A stretch of 64,000 bases of DNA from DASUAS01 sp963809795 (GCA_963809795.1 CAWELN010000020.1:92735-156734), one strand, 5' to 3'; counted from the first letter of the stretch, positions 44,607-54,096 are shown. A program made the numbers and translations. The notes: generated from the sequence alone by a model not told the origin.

Positions 44607-45737
44607 ATGGAGTTCGGGATCTTCGTCCAGGGATACACGCCGCAGTTCCGCCGCGACAACGATCCCCAGGCCGAGCACCACGCGTTGATGAACGAGCTCG
44701 AGCTCGTGAAGGCGGCCGACGACGCGGGCTTCAAGTACGTGTGGGTGACCGAGCACCACTTCCTCGACGAGTACTCGCACCTCTCCGCCAACGACGTGTT
44801 CCTCGGCTATCTCGCGCACAGCACGTCGCGCATCCACCTCGGCTCGGGCATCTTCAACCCGCTGCCGCAGGTGAACCATCCGGCCAAGGTGGCCGAGAAG
44901 GTCGCGATGCTCGACCACCTCTCCGAAGGGCGCTTCGAGTTCGGCACCGGGCGCGGCGCGGGCAGCCACGAGATCCTCGGCTTCCTCCCCGAGATGAAGG
45001 ACCTGTCGGGCACCCGCGACATCTGGGAGGACGTGATCCGCGAGTTCCCGAAGATGTGGATGCAGGAGGAGTACGAGGGCTACCAGGGCAAGTACTGGGC
45101 GCTGCCGCCGCGGAGGATCCTGCCCAAGCCCTACGTGAAGCCGCACCCGCCGATGTGGTACGCCGCCGGCAACACCTCGAGCTACGCGATGGCCGCCCGC
45201 TACGGCCTCGGCGTCCTCGGGTTCTCGGTCGGCAGCATCGACGAGCTCAAGCCGGTCCTCGACGCCTACAAGCAGGACATCGTCAATGCGGAGCCGATCG
45301 GCGCCTACGTGAACGACAACGTGATGGTCACCGCGGCGGCGTTCGTGGCCGAGGACCGCGAGCAGGCGGTCCAGTCGATGGCGAACGGCCGGCTGTCGTA
45401 CCTGCAGAGCAACGTGTTCCGCTACCACGACACCTTCCCGCGCCCCGACTGGGCGCCACCGTGGCCCGAGCTCATCCCCGACCCGACCGTCGAGGAGGTC
45501 CGGGCGCAGGTCGGCGCGTCGGGCATGGTCGTGGGCGACCCGAATGACGCGCTGCAGGCGTGCCAGGAGTGGGCCGACGCCGGCGCCGACCAGCTGTGCT
45601 TCGGCCAGGGCATGGCCACCCAGGAGGAAGCGCTCGAGACCATCCGGCTCATGGGCGAGCACGTCATCCCCAAGCTCGACAAGGATCCCGAGCACCGCAC
45701 CAGTCGCTTCCGCCGCGAAGCCGGCGCCACGGCCTAG
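44607..45737 (+). CDS. LLM class (F420-dependent type) oxidoreductase
   Basis: A 376-residue luciferase-like protein: MEFGIFVQGYTPQ, YVWVTEHHFLDEYSHLSANDVFLGYLA, IHLGSGIFNPLPQVNHPAKVAEKVAMLDHLSEGRFEFGTGRGAG, and YAAGNTSSYAMAARYG. Closest to alkanal-monooxygenase-like LLM enzymes. GGGGGA precedes the ATG. First gene of an operon with an SDR and an enoyl-CoA hydratase, under the 44559 palindrome. Confidence 0.87.
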   Translation: MEFGIFVQGYTPQFRRDNDPQAEHHALMNELELVKAADDAGFKYVWVTEHHFLDEYSHLSANDVFLGYLAHSTSRIHLGSGIFNPLPQVNHPAKVAEKVAMLDHLSEGRFEFGTGRGAGSHEILGFLPEMKDLSGTRDIWEDVIREFPKMWMQEEYEGYQGKYWALPPRRILPKPYVKPHPPMWYAAGNTSSYAMAARYGLGVLGFSVGSIDELKPVLDAYKQDIVNAEPIGAYVNDNVMVTAAAFVAEDREQAVQSMANGRLSYLQSNVFRYHDTFPRPDWAPPWPELIPDPTVEEVRAQVGASGMVVGDPNDALQACQEWADAGADQLCFGQGMATQEEALETIRLMGEHVIPKLDKDPEHRTSRFRREAGATA

Positions 45738-45761
45738 CGCCCCGAGACCCGAGGAACCGTC

Positions 45762-46574
45762 ATGAGCAACCCCTTCAGCTACGAGAACAAGCGCGTCGTC
45801 GTCACCGGGGGCGCGACCGGCGTCGGCGCCGGCCTGCTCGAAGTGCTGGCCGAGCAGGGCGCCGAGCACGTGACCGTGCTCGACATCAAGACGCCGAGCG
45901 GCCCGCACTCGACGTTCCTCGAGACCAACCTGTCGGACCAGGCCGCGGTCGACGGTGCCATCGCCGCCATCGAGGGACCGGTCCATGCCCTGTTCAACAA
46001 CGCCGGTGTCGCCGACACCTCACCGCCCAAGACGGTGATCTCGGTGAACTACCTCGCGTTGCGCTCGCTGTCCGAGGGTCTGCTGGACCGCATCCCCGAC
46101 GGTGGCGCGATCGTCAACACCGCGTCGACGGCCGGTGGCCAGTGGCCCCAGCGGATCGAGATGGTCAACGAGGTCCTCGACCTCGGCGGTGACTGGGACC
46201 AGACCCTCGACTGGCTCGACAACCACGAGATCGGTGCGCCGTACTACTTCTTCTCGAAGGAGCTCGTGCAGGTGTACACGATGCGCTCGTCGCGCCCGAC
46301 GCTCCAGCGTGGCGTCCGCACCAACAGCGTGTGCCCGTCGCCGATCGACACACCGCTGCTCAAGGACTTCCGCGAGACGATGACCGACAAGCTCATCGAC
46401 TGGAACATCGAGCAGGGTGCCGGTCGCCCGGTCACACCGCGCGAGGTGGGGCTCGTGCTCGCGTTCCTCGGCAGCGACGCGGCCGCCTACGTCAACGGTG
46501 TGAACCTGCTCGTCGACGCCGGCTTCAGCGCCGCGCTCACGACCGGCCAGGTCGACTTCGCCGCCATCTCCTGA
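45762..46574 (+). CDS. SDR, 3-alpha-hydroxysteroid dehydrogenase-like
   Basis: A 270-residue SDR of the hydroxysteroid/coniferyl-alcohol dehydrogenase type: FSYENKRVVVTGGATGVGAGLLEVLA, VTVLDIKTP, NNAGVAD, VNTASTAG, a long insert before YYFFSKE (YxxxK as YFFSK), and CPSPIDTPLL. The opening PFSYE.KRV is shared with the SDR at 54210, showing paralogy. Lies 25 nt after the LLM gene with GAGGAACC before the ATG. Confidence 0.86.
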   Translation: MSNPFSYENKRVVVTGGATGVGAGLLEVLAEQGAEHVTVLDIKTPSGPHSTFLETNLSDQAAVDGAIAAIEGPVHALFNNAGVADTSPPKTVISVNYLALRSLSEGLLDRIPDGGAIVNTASTAGGQWPQRIEMVNEVLDLGGDWDQTLDWLDNHEIGAPYYFFSKELVQVYTMRSSRPTLQRGVRTNSVCPSPIDTPLLKDFRETMTDKLIDWNIEQGAGRPVTPREVGLVLAFLGSDAAAYVNGVNLLVDAGFSAALTTGQVDFAAIS

Positions 46575-46581
46575 CGGCGAC

Positions 46582-47412
46582 GTGGCCACCGTCGCCGTCG
46601 AACCCGCGGGTGATGCGGTCCGGGTGATCCGGCTCGACCGCCCGGAGCGCCTCAACGCGATCACGTTCGAGCTGGTCGGTGACCTGCACGACGCGCTCGA
46701 CACCGTCGCCGCCGACGAGCGCTGCAAGGTGGCGGTGCTCACCGGCGCGGGCCGCGGCTTCTGCGCCGGGCTCGACCTGAAGGACTTCGGGACGCCGCCG
46801 GCAGCGGGCGAGCACCCGCACTTCCCTGCGGGCACGACCGGTCAGTCGTTCATGGCCAACCTCACCCAGCACATCCGGGCGACGCCCCAGATCGTGGTGG
46901 CGGCGGTGAACGGGCCCGCGTACGGCGGCGGCTTGTCGTTGTCGCTCGCGTGCGACCTGCGGGTCGCGGCCCGCTCGGCCACGTTCTGCTCGGCATTCAT
47001 CCGGACCGGGCTCACCGGCACCGACATCGGCGTCACCTACCTGCTCCCCCGCCTCATCGGCGCGTCGCGGGCGTTCGACCTCATCGTCACCGGGCGCACG
47101 GTCGACGCCGACGCGGCCGAACGGCTCGGGATCGTGTCGCAGGTGTTCGACGACGACGGCTTCCTCGACGCCGTGCTCGGGGTGGCCGACGGCATCGCCG
47201 CCTACACCGGCGTCGGCCTCCGCATGACCAAGGAGGTCATGTGGGCGAACCTCGACACGCCGAACATGGCCGCGTGCATCGCGCTGGAGAACCGCAACCA
47301 GGACATCGCCGGCCGGTCGCCAGAGGTGCGGGAGTACATGCGCGCCTACAGCGGGCGCGTCACCGGCGAGCCGCCGGATCAGCCCAGCGGCTCGATCAAC
47401 TCGATCAGGTAG
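46582..47412 (+). CDS. Enoyl-CoA hydratase/isomerase
   Basis: A 276-residue crotonase. RLDRPERLNAITFELVGDL, GAGRGFCAGLDLKDF (oxyanion hole), AAVNGPAYGGGLSLSLACDLRVAA and the region TGLTGTDIGVTYLLPRLIGASRA follow the family; the second catalytic Glu position reads TGTDIG, with Asp in place of the usual Glu, and the first is not conserved. It may be an isomerase or non-hydratase member. GTG start 7 nt after the SDR stop. Its last 34 bp overlap the convergent VOC gene. Confidence 0.86.
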   Translation: MATVAVEPAGDAVRVIRLDRPERLNAITFELVGDLHDALDTVAADERCKVAVLTGAGRGFCAGLDLKDFGTPPAAGEHPHFPAGTTGQSFMANLTQHIRATPQIVVAAVNGPAYGGGLSLSLACDLRVAARSATFCSAFIRTGLTGTDIGVTYLLPRLIGASRAFDLIVTGRTVDADAAERLGIVSQVFDDDGFLDAVLGVADGIAAYTGVGLRMTKEVMWANLDTPNMAACIALENRNQDIAGRSPEVREYMRAYSGRVTGEPPDQPSGSINSIR

Positions 47413-47768
47413 CCGTCGGGATCGCGCACCAGCGCCATCCGGATGCCCATCTGCTCGAGCGTCCGCGGCTCCGACACCGACGAACCACCCTGCGCGAGCG
47501 ACCGCTCGTAGGCGCCGCTGACGTCGTCGGTGACCAGCGCGATCTTCTCGAAGCCGTTGCCCGGCTCGGGCTTCTCGGTGCGCTTCGAGTGCTTCACGAG
47601 CAGGATCGCGCTCGTGTCGTGCTCACCGCCGACCAGCACCTCGTGCATCTCGCCGAGGTCGTACTTGGCCTTTTCCTGCAGGCCGAGCGCACCGGTGTAG
47701 AACTCGGCCGAGCGGTCGAGGTCGTCCACGTTGATGCCGAAGCCGGAGATCTGGATGCCGTTGCTCAT
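47379..47768 (-). CDS. VOC family protein
   Basis: A 129-residue glyoxalase-fold protein: ISGFGINVDDLDRSAEFYTGALGLQEKAKYDLGEMHEVLVGG, then FEKIALVTDDVSGAYERSLAQGGSSV and VRDPDGYLIELIEPLG. The Glu in LIEL and a His near EMHE suit metal binding. A minus-strand TAGAGT lies 9 nt before the ATG. The 34-bp overlap with the enoyl-CoA hydratase end is real in both frames. Confidence 0.83.
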   Translation of the reverse strand: MSNGIQISGFGINVDDLDRSAEFYTGALGLQEKAKYDLGEMHEVLVGGEHDTSAILLVKHSKRTEKPEPGNGFEKIALVTDDVSGAYERSLAQGGSSVSEPRTLEQMGIRMALVRDPDGYLIELIEPLG

Positions 47769-47793
47769 CGGCGCAGGACTCTACCGGTCGCCT

Positions 47794-47843
47794 GAGCATC
47801 CGTCAGTTGAGGTGCGCATACGTCAGTGTTCTGACGGATGTTC
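47794..47843. repeat. 13-bp inverted repeat between divergent VOC genes (copy 2)
   Basis: GAGCATCCGTCAG (47794-47806) is inverted as CTGACGGATGTTC (47831-47843), one mismatch. The arms match those at 35412-35461. A third CGTCAG half-site lies inside (47821-47826). Position between divergent starts makes a terminator role unlikely; an operator or mobile hairpin fits better. Confidence 0.7.
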
Positions 47844-47879
47844 GTGGAGAGGGCGTTGCTCGCTACCATGATCCTGCCC

Positions 47880-48272
47880 ATGGACACACCACTGCTCGGC
47901 GTCTCCCACCTCCAGCTGCAGGTCAGCGACGTCGCCGCCAGTGCCGACTGGTACACGACGGTGCTCGGGCTCGAGCAGCTCAGTGCCGCCGACGACGGCT
48001 CGTACATCGCGTTGCACCACCGGCCCAGTCACGTCGTCGTCGTGCTCAGCCGTCGCGCGCGACCGTGGCCGGGCGACGCGCCGGCCGAGCCGCTCGACCA
48101 CCTCGCGTTCGCGGTGCCCGACGGCGACACGCTCCGCGTCTGGGCCGACCACCTCGCCGAGGTGGGCATCGAGCATCCGGGCGTGATCCTCGAGCTCGGC
48201 AAGCCGTCGCTGCAGCTCCGCGACCCCGATGGCATCTCCATCGAGCTGGTCGCGCCCGCGTCACGCCCGTAG
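47880..48272 (+). CDS. VOC family protein
   Basis: A 130-residue glyoxalase-fold protein: VSHLQLQVSDVAASADWYTTVLGLEQL, YIALHHRPSHVVVVLS, LDHLAFAVPDGDTLRVWADHLAEVGIEH and LRDPDGISIELVAPA. His in HLQLQV and HLAF and Glu in IEL are the expected metal ligands. ATG 47880 aligns with the family start; an ATG four codons upstream is possible. Same strand as the P450 gene but separated by a VOC gene on the other strand. Confidence 0.82.
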   Translation: MDTPLLGVSHLQLQVSDVAASADWYTTVLGLEQLSAADDGSYIALHHRPSHVVVVLSRRARPWPGDAPAEPLDHLAFAVPDGDTLRVWADHLAEVGIEHPGVILELGKPSLQLRDPDGISIELVAPASRP

Positions 48273-48274
48273 CG

Positions 48275-48638
48275 TCAGCTCCCGCCGAAGTGCGGGTTGT
48301 AGATGAAGCCGACGATCGAGCCCTGCGGGGTGGTGACGGTCGCGGTGACGATGCCGTCGCCGACCTCGGAGGCGGCGGTGTGGACGGTCGCGCCGAGCGC
48401 CACGCGCATCGGCGACGGCAGCGGCGACGTCGGGCACGCCCCAGTAGACGAGCGCGCCGTCGGACGGGTCGGCGTCGGGCAGCAGACCGAGCTCGTAGCC
48501 CGCCACCTCGAACCCCACGTAGAACGGCTCGTCGAAGTACGGGCCGTACCCGAGCAGGTCGGTGAACCACAGCTTGGCCCCCACCAGGTCGGCGACGGGG
48601 TGGATGACGGTGCGGAGACCCTGCAGCGGTGTGGTCAT
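48275..48638 (-). CDS. VOC family protein, frameshifted
   Basis: A glyoxalase-fold protein of about 120 residues. The first frame from ATG 48638 gives LRTVIHPVADLVGAKLWFTDLLGYGPYFDEPFYVGFEVAGYELGLLPDADP and VYWGVPDVAAAVADA; the frame is then lost near 48402. The other frame supplies VALGATVHTAASEVGDGIVTATVTTPQGSIVGFIYNPHFGG and the stop at 48275. One extra base explains it. Divergent from the P450 gene. Confidence 0.8.
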
Positions 48639-48696
48639 CGGGCGAGTCTCCCACGGTGACGAGGGACGCGCCCGGGAATGGTGCAAGGATGCGCGC

Positions 48697-49872
48697 ATGA
48701 CGACGTTCGATCCACTGAGCGCGCCCGGCGACTCGACCGGGCTCGAGGAGCTCCGGGCCGAGTGCCCGGTGACGCGCACGCCCGCGGGCCCGTGGTACCT
48801 GGCCCGCCACGCGGACGTGCTCGCGGCCACGCAGGACGTGCACCTCTTCGAGGCGAGCTTCCGCGAACCGGGCATCGTCGTGCCCGACGAGGAGCAGCTG
48901 ATCAACGAGATCCCGGAGCCCCGTCACGGGCAGGTGCGCAAGATCATCAACTCCGCCATCGCGGTGCACCGGCTGGTGAACATCGAGCCGTTCTGCGAGC
49001 AGCTGTGCCACAACCTGCTCGACGACCTGCTCGCGCGTCCGGGCCCGGTCGAGCTCGTGCACGACTTCGTGATGCCGGTGCCCAACAACGTCATCGCCCA
49101 CCTCCTCGGCGCACCGCCCGCCGACTTCGCGCGCTGGGCCGCGTGGTCCGACGAGGTCGTGCAGGGCACCTGGCCGGCGACGAACCGCAACGAACGCGGC
49201 GTCGGCCTGCCCGGGGCGCACCCCGAGTTCGCCGACTACGTCGACGCCTTGATCGCCGCTCGGCGTGACGACCCGCGCGACGACTTCATCACCCGGTTGC
49301 TGCAGAGCGAGGTCGACGGGCGCCGGCTCACCGACGTCGAGGCGCGCACCCAGCTCGTGTTCCTCTTCATCTCGGGGAACGAGACCACCCGTCACCTCAT
49401 CGGCAACCTGCTGTGGACCGTCGCCCACGACGCCGACCTCTACGAGCAGCTGCGCGCCGATCCGGAGCTGGTCCCGGTCGCGGTCGAGGAGTCGTTGCGC
49501 CACGACCCGCCGATTCGCTTCCTGCTCCGCAACTGCATGGAACCACGGGAGCTGCACGGTGAGCAGCTCAGCCCCGGCGACAAGGTCGCGTTCGGCCTCC
49601 TGTCGGCGAACCGTGACGAATCGGTGTTCGACGACCCGCACGCGTTCCGACTCGATCGGCCCGACCCCCGCGCCCACGTCGCGTTCGGCGGTGGTCCGCA
49701 CGTCTGCCCCGGCGCGAGCCTCGCCCGGCTCGAGGCGCGGGTGGCGTTGAGCGTGCTGCTCGACCGGGTGGCGACGATCCGTCCCGAGTGCCCGGGCACG
49801 TACGACGAGGTGCCGGTGGCGTGGGCGCACGGCCCCCGCGCGCTCGAGGCCTGGCTCACCCCGACGACGTGA
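48697..49872 (+). CDS. Cytochrome P450
   Basis: A 391-residue soluble bacterial P450. The I-helix reads FLFISGNETTRHLIG (acid-alcohol region as NETT), the ExxR is ESLR, and the heme loop is AFGGGPHVCPGASLARLE with Cys near 342. Monooxygenation of a hydrophobic substrate is expected; ferredoxin genes are not adjacent. Both this gene and its divergent VOC neighbour have weak -10 boxes 6 nt before ATG (AAGGAT and GAGACT). The end overlaps the convergent LLM gene by 17 bp. Confidence 0.88.
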   Translation: MTTFDPLSAPGDSTGLEELRAECPVTRTPAGPWYLARHADVLAATQDVHLFEASFREPGIVVPDEEQLINEIPEPRHGQVRKIINSAIAVHRLVNIEPFCEQLCHNLLDDLLARPGPVELVHDFVMPVPNNVIAHLLGAPPADFARWAAWSDEVVQGTWPATNRNERGVGLPGAHPEFADYVDALIAARRDDPRDDFITRLLQSEVDGRRLTDVEARTQLVFLFISGNETTRHLIGNLLWTVAHDADLYEQLRADPELVPVAVEESLRHDPPIRFLLRNCMEPRELHGEQLSPGDKVAFGLLSANRDESVFDDPHAFRLDRPDPRAHVAFGGGPHVCPGASLARLEARVALSVLLDRVATIRPECPGTYDEVPVAWAHGPRALEAWLTPTT

Positions 49873-50872
49873 GCTCCGCCACCACGCCGGCCCAGTGGTC
49901 GGGGTCGGGGGCGCGGTTGTTGGTGAGGCTGACCGCGTCGGCGATGCCGTCGAGCCGCGCCCGCAGCGCGCCCGCGATCGTCGCCGGTGGCCCCACCACC
50001 GCGACGGTCTCGAGCACGGTGTCGTCGATCAGCCCGGCCATGTCGTCCCACCGGCCTTCCTTCGACAGCCGGTTCAGCTCCGGGTGCAGCGCCCCCCAGC
50101 CGTGGCACTCGAGCGTGGGCGCGTACGCGGGCGTCGATCCGTAGAACGCGAGCTGTCGCCGGGCCACGTCCTTGAGCCGCTCGAGCTCGTCGTCGCGCTC
50201 GGCCGTCACCACGAGGGTGGCGCACACGACCTGCACGTCGCGCCGCGAGCGGCCGGAGGTGGCGACTCCCCGCGCCAGCGCGGGCAGCGTGATCTCCTCC
50301 AACGACTGACGCGTCGTGAACGGGTGGGTGATGAGCCCGTCGGCCACCTCACCGGCGACCTCGACCATGCGGGGCCCGAAGCCGCCGACGTACACCGGGG
50401 GTCGGCCGAACGGGTTGGGTCCCGGGTCGAACGCCGGGATCATCAGGGTGTGCCGGTAGAAGTCGCCGGTGAACGAGAGCGGCTCCCCCGTCTCCCACGA
50501 CGTCCAGATCGCGTCGAGCGCCCGCACGATCTCACCCATCCGGCGCGCCGGCTCCGACCACGTCGCGCTGAAGCGGTTCACGACGTGCGGTCGCACCTGC
50601 GAGCCCAGCCCGAGCAGGAAGCGACCACCGGTGACCAGCTGCAGGTCGTTGCCGAGGTACGCGAGCGTCATCGGGTTGCGCGCGAACGCGATCGCGATCG
50701 CAGTGCCCAACCGCACCCGGTGGGTGTGCTCGGCGGCGACCGCGAGCGCGACGAACGGATCGTGCTTGGCCTCGAAGCTGAAGACGCCGTCGTACCCGAT
50801 CTCCTCGAGCCGCGGGTAGACCGTCCGAACGTCGCGGGGATCCTCGAGCGGGCTGGTGGTGAAGACCTGCAC
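49856..50872 (-). CDS. LLM class (F420-dependent type) oxidoreductase
   Basis: A 338-residue luciferase-like enzyme: YPRLEEIGYDGVFSFEAKHDPFVALAVAAEHT, LGTAIAIAFARNPMTLAYLGNDLQLVTGGRFLLGLGSQVRPHVVNRF, PPVYVGGFGPRMVEVAGEVADGLITHPF. It belongs to the TIGR03617-like F420 group by the length and the SQVRPH motif, as far as can be seen. GTG start. The last gene in the minus-strand run trehalase, ndh, LLM (9 bp after ndh). Confidence 0.86.
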   Translation of the reverse strand: MQVFTTSPLEDPRDVRTVYPRLEEIGYDGVFSFEAKHDPFVALAVAAEHTHRVRLGTAIAIAFARNPMTLAYLGNDLQLVTGGRFLLGLGSQVRPHVVNRFSATWSEPARRMGEIVRALDAIWTSWETGEPLSFTGDFYRHTLMIPAFDPGPNPFGRPPVYVGGFGPRMVEVAGEVADGLITHPFTTRQSLEEITLPALARGVATSGRSRRDVQVVCATLVVTAERDDELERLKDVARRQLAFYGSTPAYAPTLECHGWGALHPELNRLSKEGRWDDMAGLIDDTVLETVAVVGPPATIAGALRARLDGIADAVSLTNNRAPDPDHWAGVVAELTSSG

Positions 50873-50881
50873 CGCGCCGGC

Positions 50882-52252
50882 TCAGGACGGGTCGTCGGGT
50901 GGTGGTTGCGTCGCGCTCATCTGGGGGAAGGGCGTCGGCGTGATCCGTTCCCGCACCGCTTCGGGCGCGCTGAGGTCACCGCCGGTGTGCCCGACGCTGA
51001 ACGTGCGCTCGACCCGCTGGGTGCCGCCCATCCACCGGATCCAGCGCACCAGGGTGGTGAGGCGGCTGCCGAACCCGTTGAGGAAGGCGAGGTGCACGAA
51101 CGCCCACACGACCCAGGCGGGGAAGCCGCTCATGCGGATCCCGCGCCAGCTGAAGATGGCCCGGAACCGGCCGATGGTGGCGACGCTCCCGAGGTCGCGG
51201 TACCGGAACGGCTTGGCCTCCTCGAGGCCGCGCAGGCGACGGCCGATCGTGTGGGCGGCGTGCAGGCTCCCCTGCATCGCGACCTCGGCCACGCCCGGCA
51301 GCCCGTCGAGGCTGGTCATGTCGCCGACCGCGAACACCTCCGGGTGCCCGGGCAGGGTGAGGTCGGGCAGCACCTCGATGCGCCCGGCCCGGTCGACCTG
51401 CGCACCGCAGGCCGCCGCGAGCTTCCCGGCCAGCGGCGAGGCCTGCACGCCCGCGGCCCAGATCACGGTGCGGGCCGCGATCCGGTCGCGGGAGCCGTCC
51501 GCGAACGTCACGTCGACACCCATCGCGTCGACGCCGGTGACGCGCGCGCCCATCTGGAGCTCGACCCCGAGAGCGTGCAGCTCGCGCGCCGCCGCCCGCG
51601 ACAGGTTGTGCCCGAACGTGGCCAGGGGCTCCTTGCCGCCGTCGACGATGAGGACGCGCACGGACTGCGGATCGAAGGTGCGGAAGTCGCGGCGCAGCGC
51701 GCGCGACGCGAGCTCACGCACCTGGCCCGCGATCTCGACGCCGGTCGGGCCGGCGCCGACGACGACGACGGTCAGCCAGTCGCGCTGCTCCTGGGCATCG
51801 GTCGCGAGCTCGGCGACCTCGAAGGCGCCGAAGATCCGGCGCCGCAGCTCGAGCGCGTCGTCGATCGTCTTCATACCCGGCGCGAAGAGCGCGAACTCGT
51901 CGTTCCCGAAGTACGACTGGGTGGCGCCGGCCGCGACGATCAGGCTGTCGTAGGGGATCTCCCACGAGCGCCAGCCCAGTTGCTTGGCGATCACGACCTT
52001 GCGATCGAGATCGAAGTCCTCGACCTCGGCCAGCTCCACCTTCACGTTCTGGTGCTTGCGCAGCACGTGGCGCAACGGCGGCGCGATCTGGCCCGGCGAG
52101 AGGATGCCCGTGGCCACCTGGTACAGCAGCGGTTGGAAGAGGTGGTGGTTGCGGCGGTCGACCAGCGTGACCTCGACCGGGAGCTCGGCCAGGTAGCGGC
52201 AGGCGGGCAGCCCACCGAAGCCACCGCCGACCACCACGACGCGGTGGGTCAC
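50882..52252 (-). CDS. ndh: Type II NADH dehydrogenase (NDH-2)
   Basis: A 456-residue membrane-associated flavoprotein that passes electrons from NADH to quinone without proton pumping. The FAD motif VVVVGGGFGGLPACRYL opens the protein, HLFQPLLYQVATGILSPGQIA is the NDH-2 signature, the NADH motif VVVVGAGPTGVEIAGQVREL is near 170, and FAVGDMTSL binds FAD. A C-terminal hydrophobic helix (FPAWVVWAFVHLAFLNGF) anchors it. The GTG overlaps the trehalase stop by GTGA. Confidence 0.88.
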   Translation of the reverse strand: MTHRVVVVGGGFGGLPACRYLAELPVEVTLVDRRNHHLFQPLLYQVATGILSPGQIAPPLRHVLRKHQNVKVELAEVEDFDLDRKVVIAKQLGWRSWEIPYDSLIVAAGATQSYFGNDEFALFAPGMKTIDDALELRRRIFGAFEVAELATDAQEQRDWLTVVVVGAGPTGVEIAGQVRELASRALRRDFRTFDPQSVRVLIVDGGKEPLATFGHNLSRAAARELHALGVELQMGARVTGVDAMGVDVTFADGSRDRIAARTVIWAAGVQASPLAGKLAAACGAQVDRAGRIEVLPDLTLPGHPEVFAVGDMTSLDGLPGVAEVAMQGSLHAAHTIGRRLRGLEEAKPFRYRDLGSVATIGRFRAIFSWRGIRMSGFPAWVVWAFVHLAFLNGFGSRLTTLVRWIRWMGGTQRVERTFSVGHTGGDLSAPEAVRERITPTPFPQMSATQPPPDDPS

Positions 52253-54096
52253 GCCTGCGCCGTCTCGACCGCCATCAGCCGCAGGCCGGCGTCGATGAGC
52301 GCGAGGTGCGTGAACGCCTGCGGGAAGTTCCCGAGGTGCTGGCCCGTCGAGACGTCGATCTCCTCGGCGTAGAGGTAGAGCGGCCCCGCGAACGAGAGGA
52401 GCTTCTCGAACAGCGCGCGGGCACGGTCGACCTCGCCGATGATGGTGAGCGCGGACACCAGCCAGAACGAGCAGATGGTGAACGTGCCCTCCTCCCCGCT
52501 GAGCCCGTCGTCGGTGGAGTCGACGCGGTATCGGAGCACGAGCCCGTCCTGGGTCAGCTCGTCGGCGATGGCGAGCACGGTGGCGCGGACGCGCTCGTCG
52601 TCGCCCGGGAGGAAGCCCATGATCGGGATGAGCAGGTTCGACGCGTCGAGGTCCTTCGTGTCGTAGTGCTGCACGAACACGCCGCGGTCGTCGACCCCGC
52701 GCGACAGGATCTCCGCCCGCATGTCGTTCGCCGCCTTCTCCCACCGTTCGATGTGCTGGTTGTCGTCGCGGACGCGGGCGATGCGCAGCCCCCGGTCGAC
52801 CGCGACCCAGCACATGACCTTCGAGGCGACGAACTGCTTCGGGTCGCCCCGCATCTCCCAGATGCCCTGGTCGGGGTCCCCGAACCGCTCGATGGCCTGG
52901 TCGACGAACGAGGAGATCGCTTCCCAGACGGCGGCCTGGATCTGTCCGCCCCGCCGCTGCTGGATCGCCACCGCGTCGAGGAGCATCCCCCACACGTCGT
53001 GCTGGTGCTGGTCGAAGGCGCCGTTGCCGACGCGCACCGGCCGCGAGTTGCGGTAACCGGAGAGGTGGTCGAGCGTGTGCTCGGCGAGGTCGGTCTCGCC
53101 GCCGATGCCGTACATGATCTGTAGTGGCCAGGTGCCGGGCTTGGCGTTCGCAATGACGGTCTCGACCAGGAAGGCGAAGTACTCGAACGCCTCCCACTCG
53201 AAGCCGAGGTCGTGCAGCGCCTGGAGCATGAAACTGGTGTCTCGGATCCACGTGTACCGGTAGTCCCAGTTGCGCTCGCCGCCGGGCGACTCGGGCAGTG
53301 ACGTGGTGCCGGCGGCCATGACCGCGCCCGTGGGTGCGTAGCTGAGCGCCTTCAACGCCAACGCGCTGCGCTCGATGAACGGCCGGTAAGAGTGGTCGGC
53401 GATCGTCGCCCCCGCCAGCCAGTCGCGCCAGTACTTCTCGGTGCCGGCGAGCTGCGCCATCGCCTCGTCCTCGGAGGTCGGGTGGTCGCCCCCCCACGAC
53501 AGCGCCAGCCACGCGGTCTCGCCCTGCTCGAGCGTCGTGCGCCCGTAGGTGCGGGGGCCGAGGATGCCGAGGCGCACGCTCCCGGTCAGGTCGAGCGTGA
53601 GGTCCCCGGAGCGCACGGTGACCCGCTCGTAGCCGCCTTCGACGTAGGACCACTCACCGCTGTTGACGCCGTAGTCGAACTGCGGGATGCAGTTGGCCTG
53701 TACCTCGACCCGGCCGCTGGAGCAGGTCGCGATGCGCAGCAGCGTGCCCTGCGCCATGGTGTCTCCGGGCACCCGGCGGTAGCGGTCCCGGCGCTCGTCG
53801 GTCGGGGCGGGGCCGACGACGAGCAGGTCCCAGACGACGAGCCACCCGGTCGGTGTGTGCCACGTGGTCTCGAGCACGTTGGTGCCGGGGACGTAACGCC
53901 GCTGGTTGGGAACATCGGTGCCGGACGGACCGAAGCGGAAGAGGCCGGCGCTGCGGTCGAGCAACGCGCCGAACACGCTCGGCGAGTCCGGCCGCGGCAA
54001 GCAGAGCCACTCGATCGCTCCGTCGGGCGCCACGAGCGCGCTCACCTCGCAGTCGGAGAGGAACGCGTAATCCGCGATGTTCGGGAACGTGGTCAT
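52249..54096 (-). CDS. GH15 family trehalase (mycobacterial type)
   Basis: A 615-residue glycoside hydrolase family 15 enzyme, near the mycobacterial trehalase in length. The N-terminal domain has IADYAFLSDCEVSALVAPDGAIEWLCLPRPDSPSVFGALLD. The catalytic (alpha/alpha)6 barrel has RNWDYRYTWIRDTSFMLQAL (about 300) and the acid in DGLSGEEGTFTICSFWL (about 555). It probably hydrolyses trehalose; glucoamylase-like activity is the alternative. Coupled to ndh. Confidence 0.86.
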   Translation of the reverse strand: MTTFPNIADYAFLSDCEVSALVAPDGAIEWLCLPRPDSPSVFGALLDRSAGLFRFGPSGTDVPNQRRYVPGTNVLETTWHTPTGWLVVWDLLVVGPAPTDERRDRYRRVPGDTMAQGTLLRIATCSSGRVEVQANCIPQFDYGVNSGEWSYVEGGYERVTVRSGDLTLDLTGSVRLGILGPRTYGRTTLEQGETAWLALSWGGDHPTSEDEAMAQLAGTEKYWRDWLAGATIADHSYRPFIERSALALKALSYAPTGAVMAAGTTSLPESPGGERNWDYRYTWIRDTSFMLQALHDLGFEWEAFEYFAFLVETVIANAKPGTWPLQIMYGIGGETDLAEHTLDHLSGYRNSRPVRVGNGAFDQHQHDVWGMLLDAVAIQQRRGGQIQAAVWEAISSFVDQAIERFGDPDQGIWEMRGDPKQFVASKVMCWVAVDRGLRIARVRDDNQHIERWEKAANDMRAEILSRGVDDRGVFVQHYDTKDLDASNLLIPIMGFLPGDDERVRATVLAIADELTQDGLVLRYRVDSTDDGLSGEEGTFTICSFWLVSALTIIGEVDRARALFEKLLSFAGPLYLYAEEIDVSTGQHLGNFPQAFTHLALIDAGLRLMAVETAQA

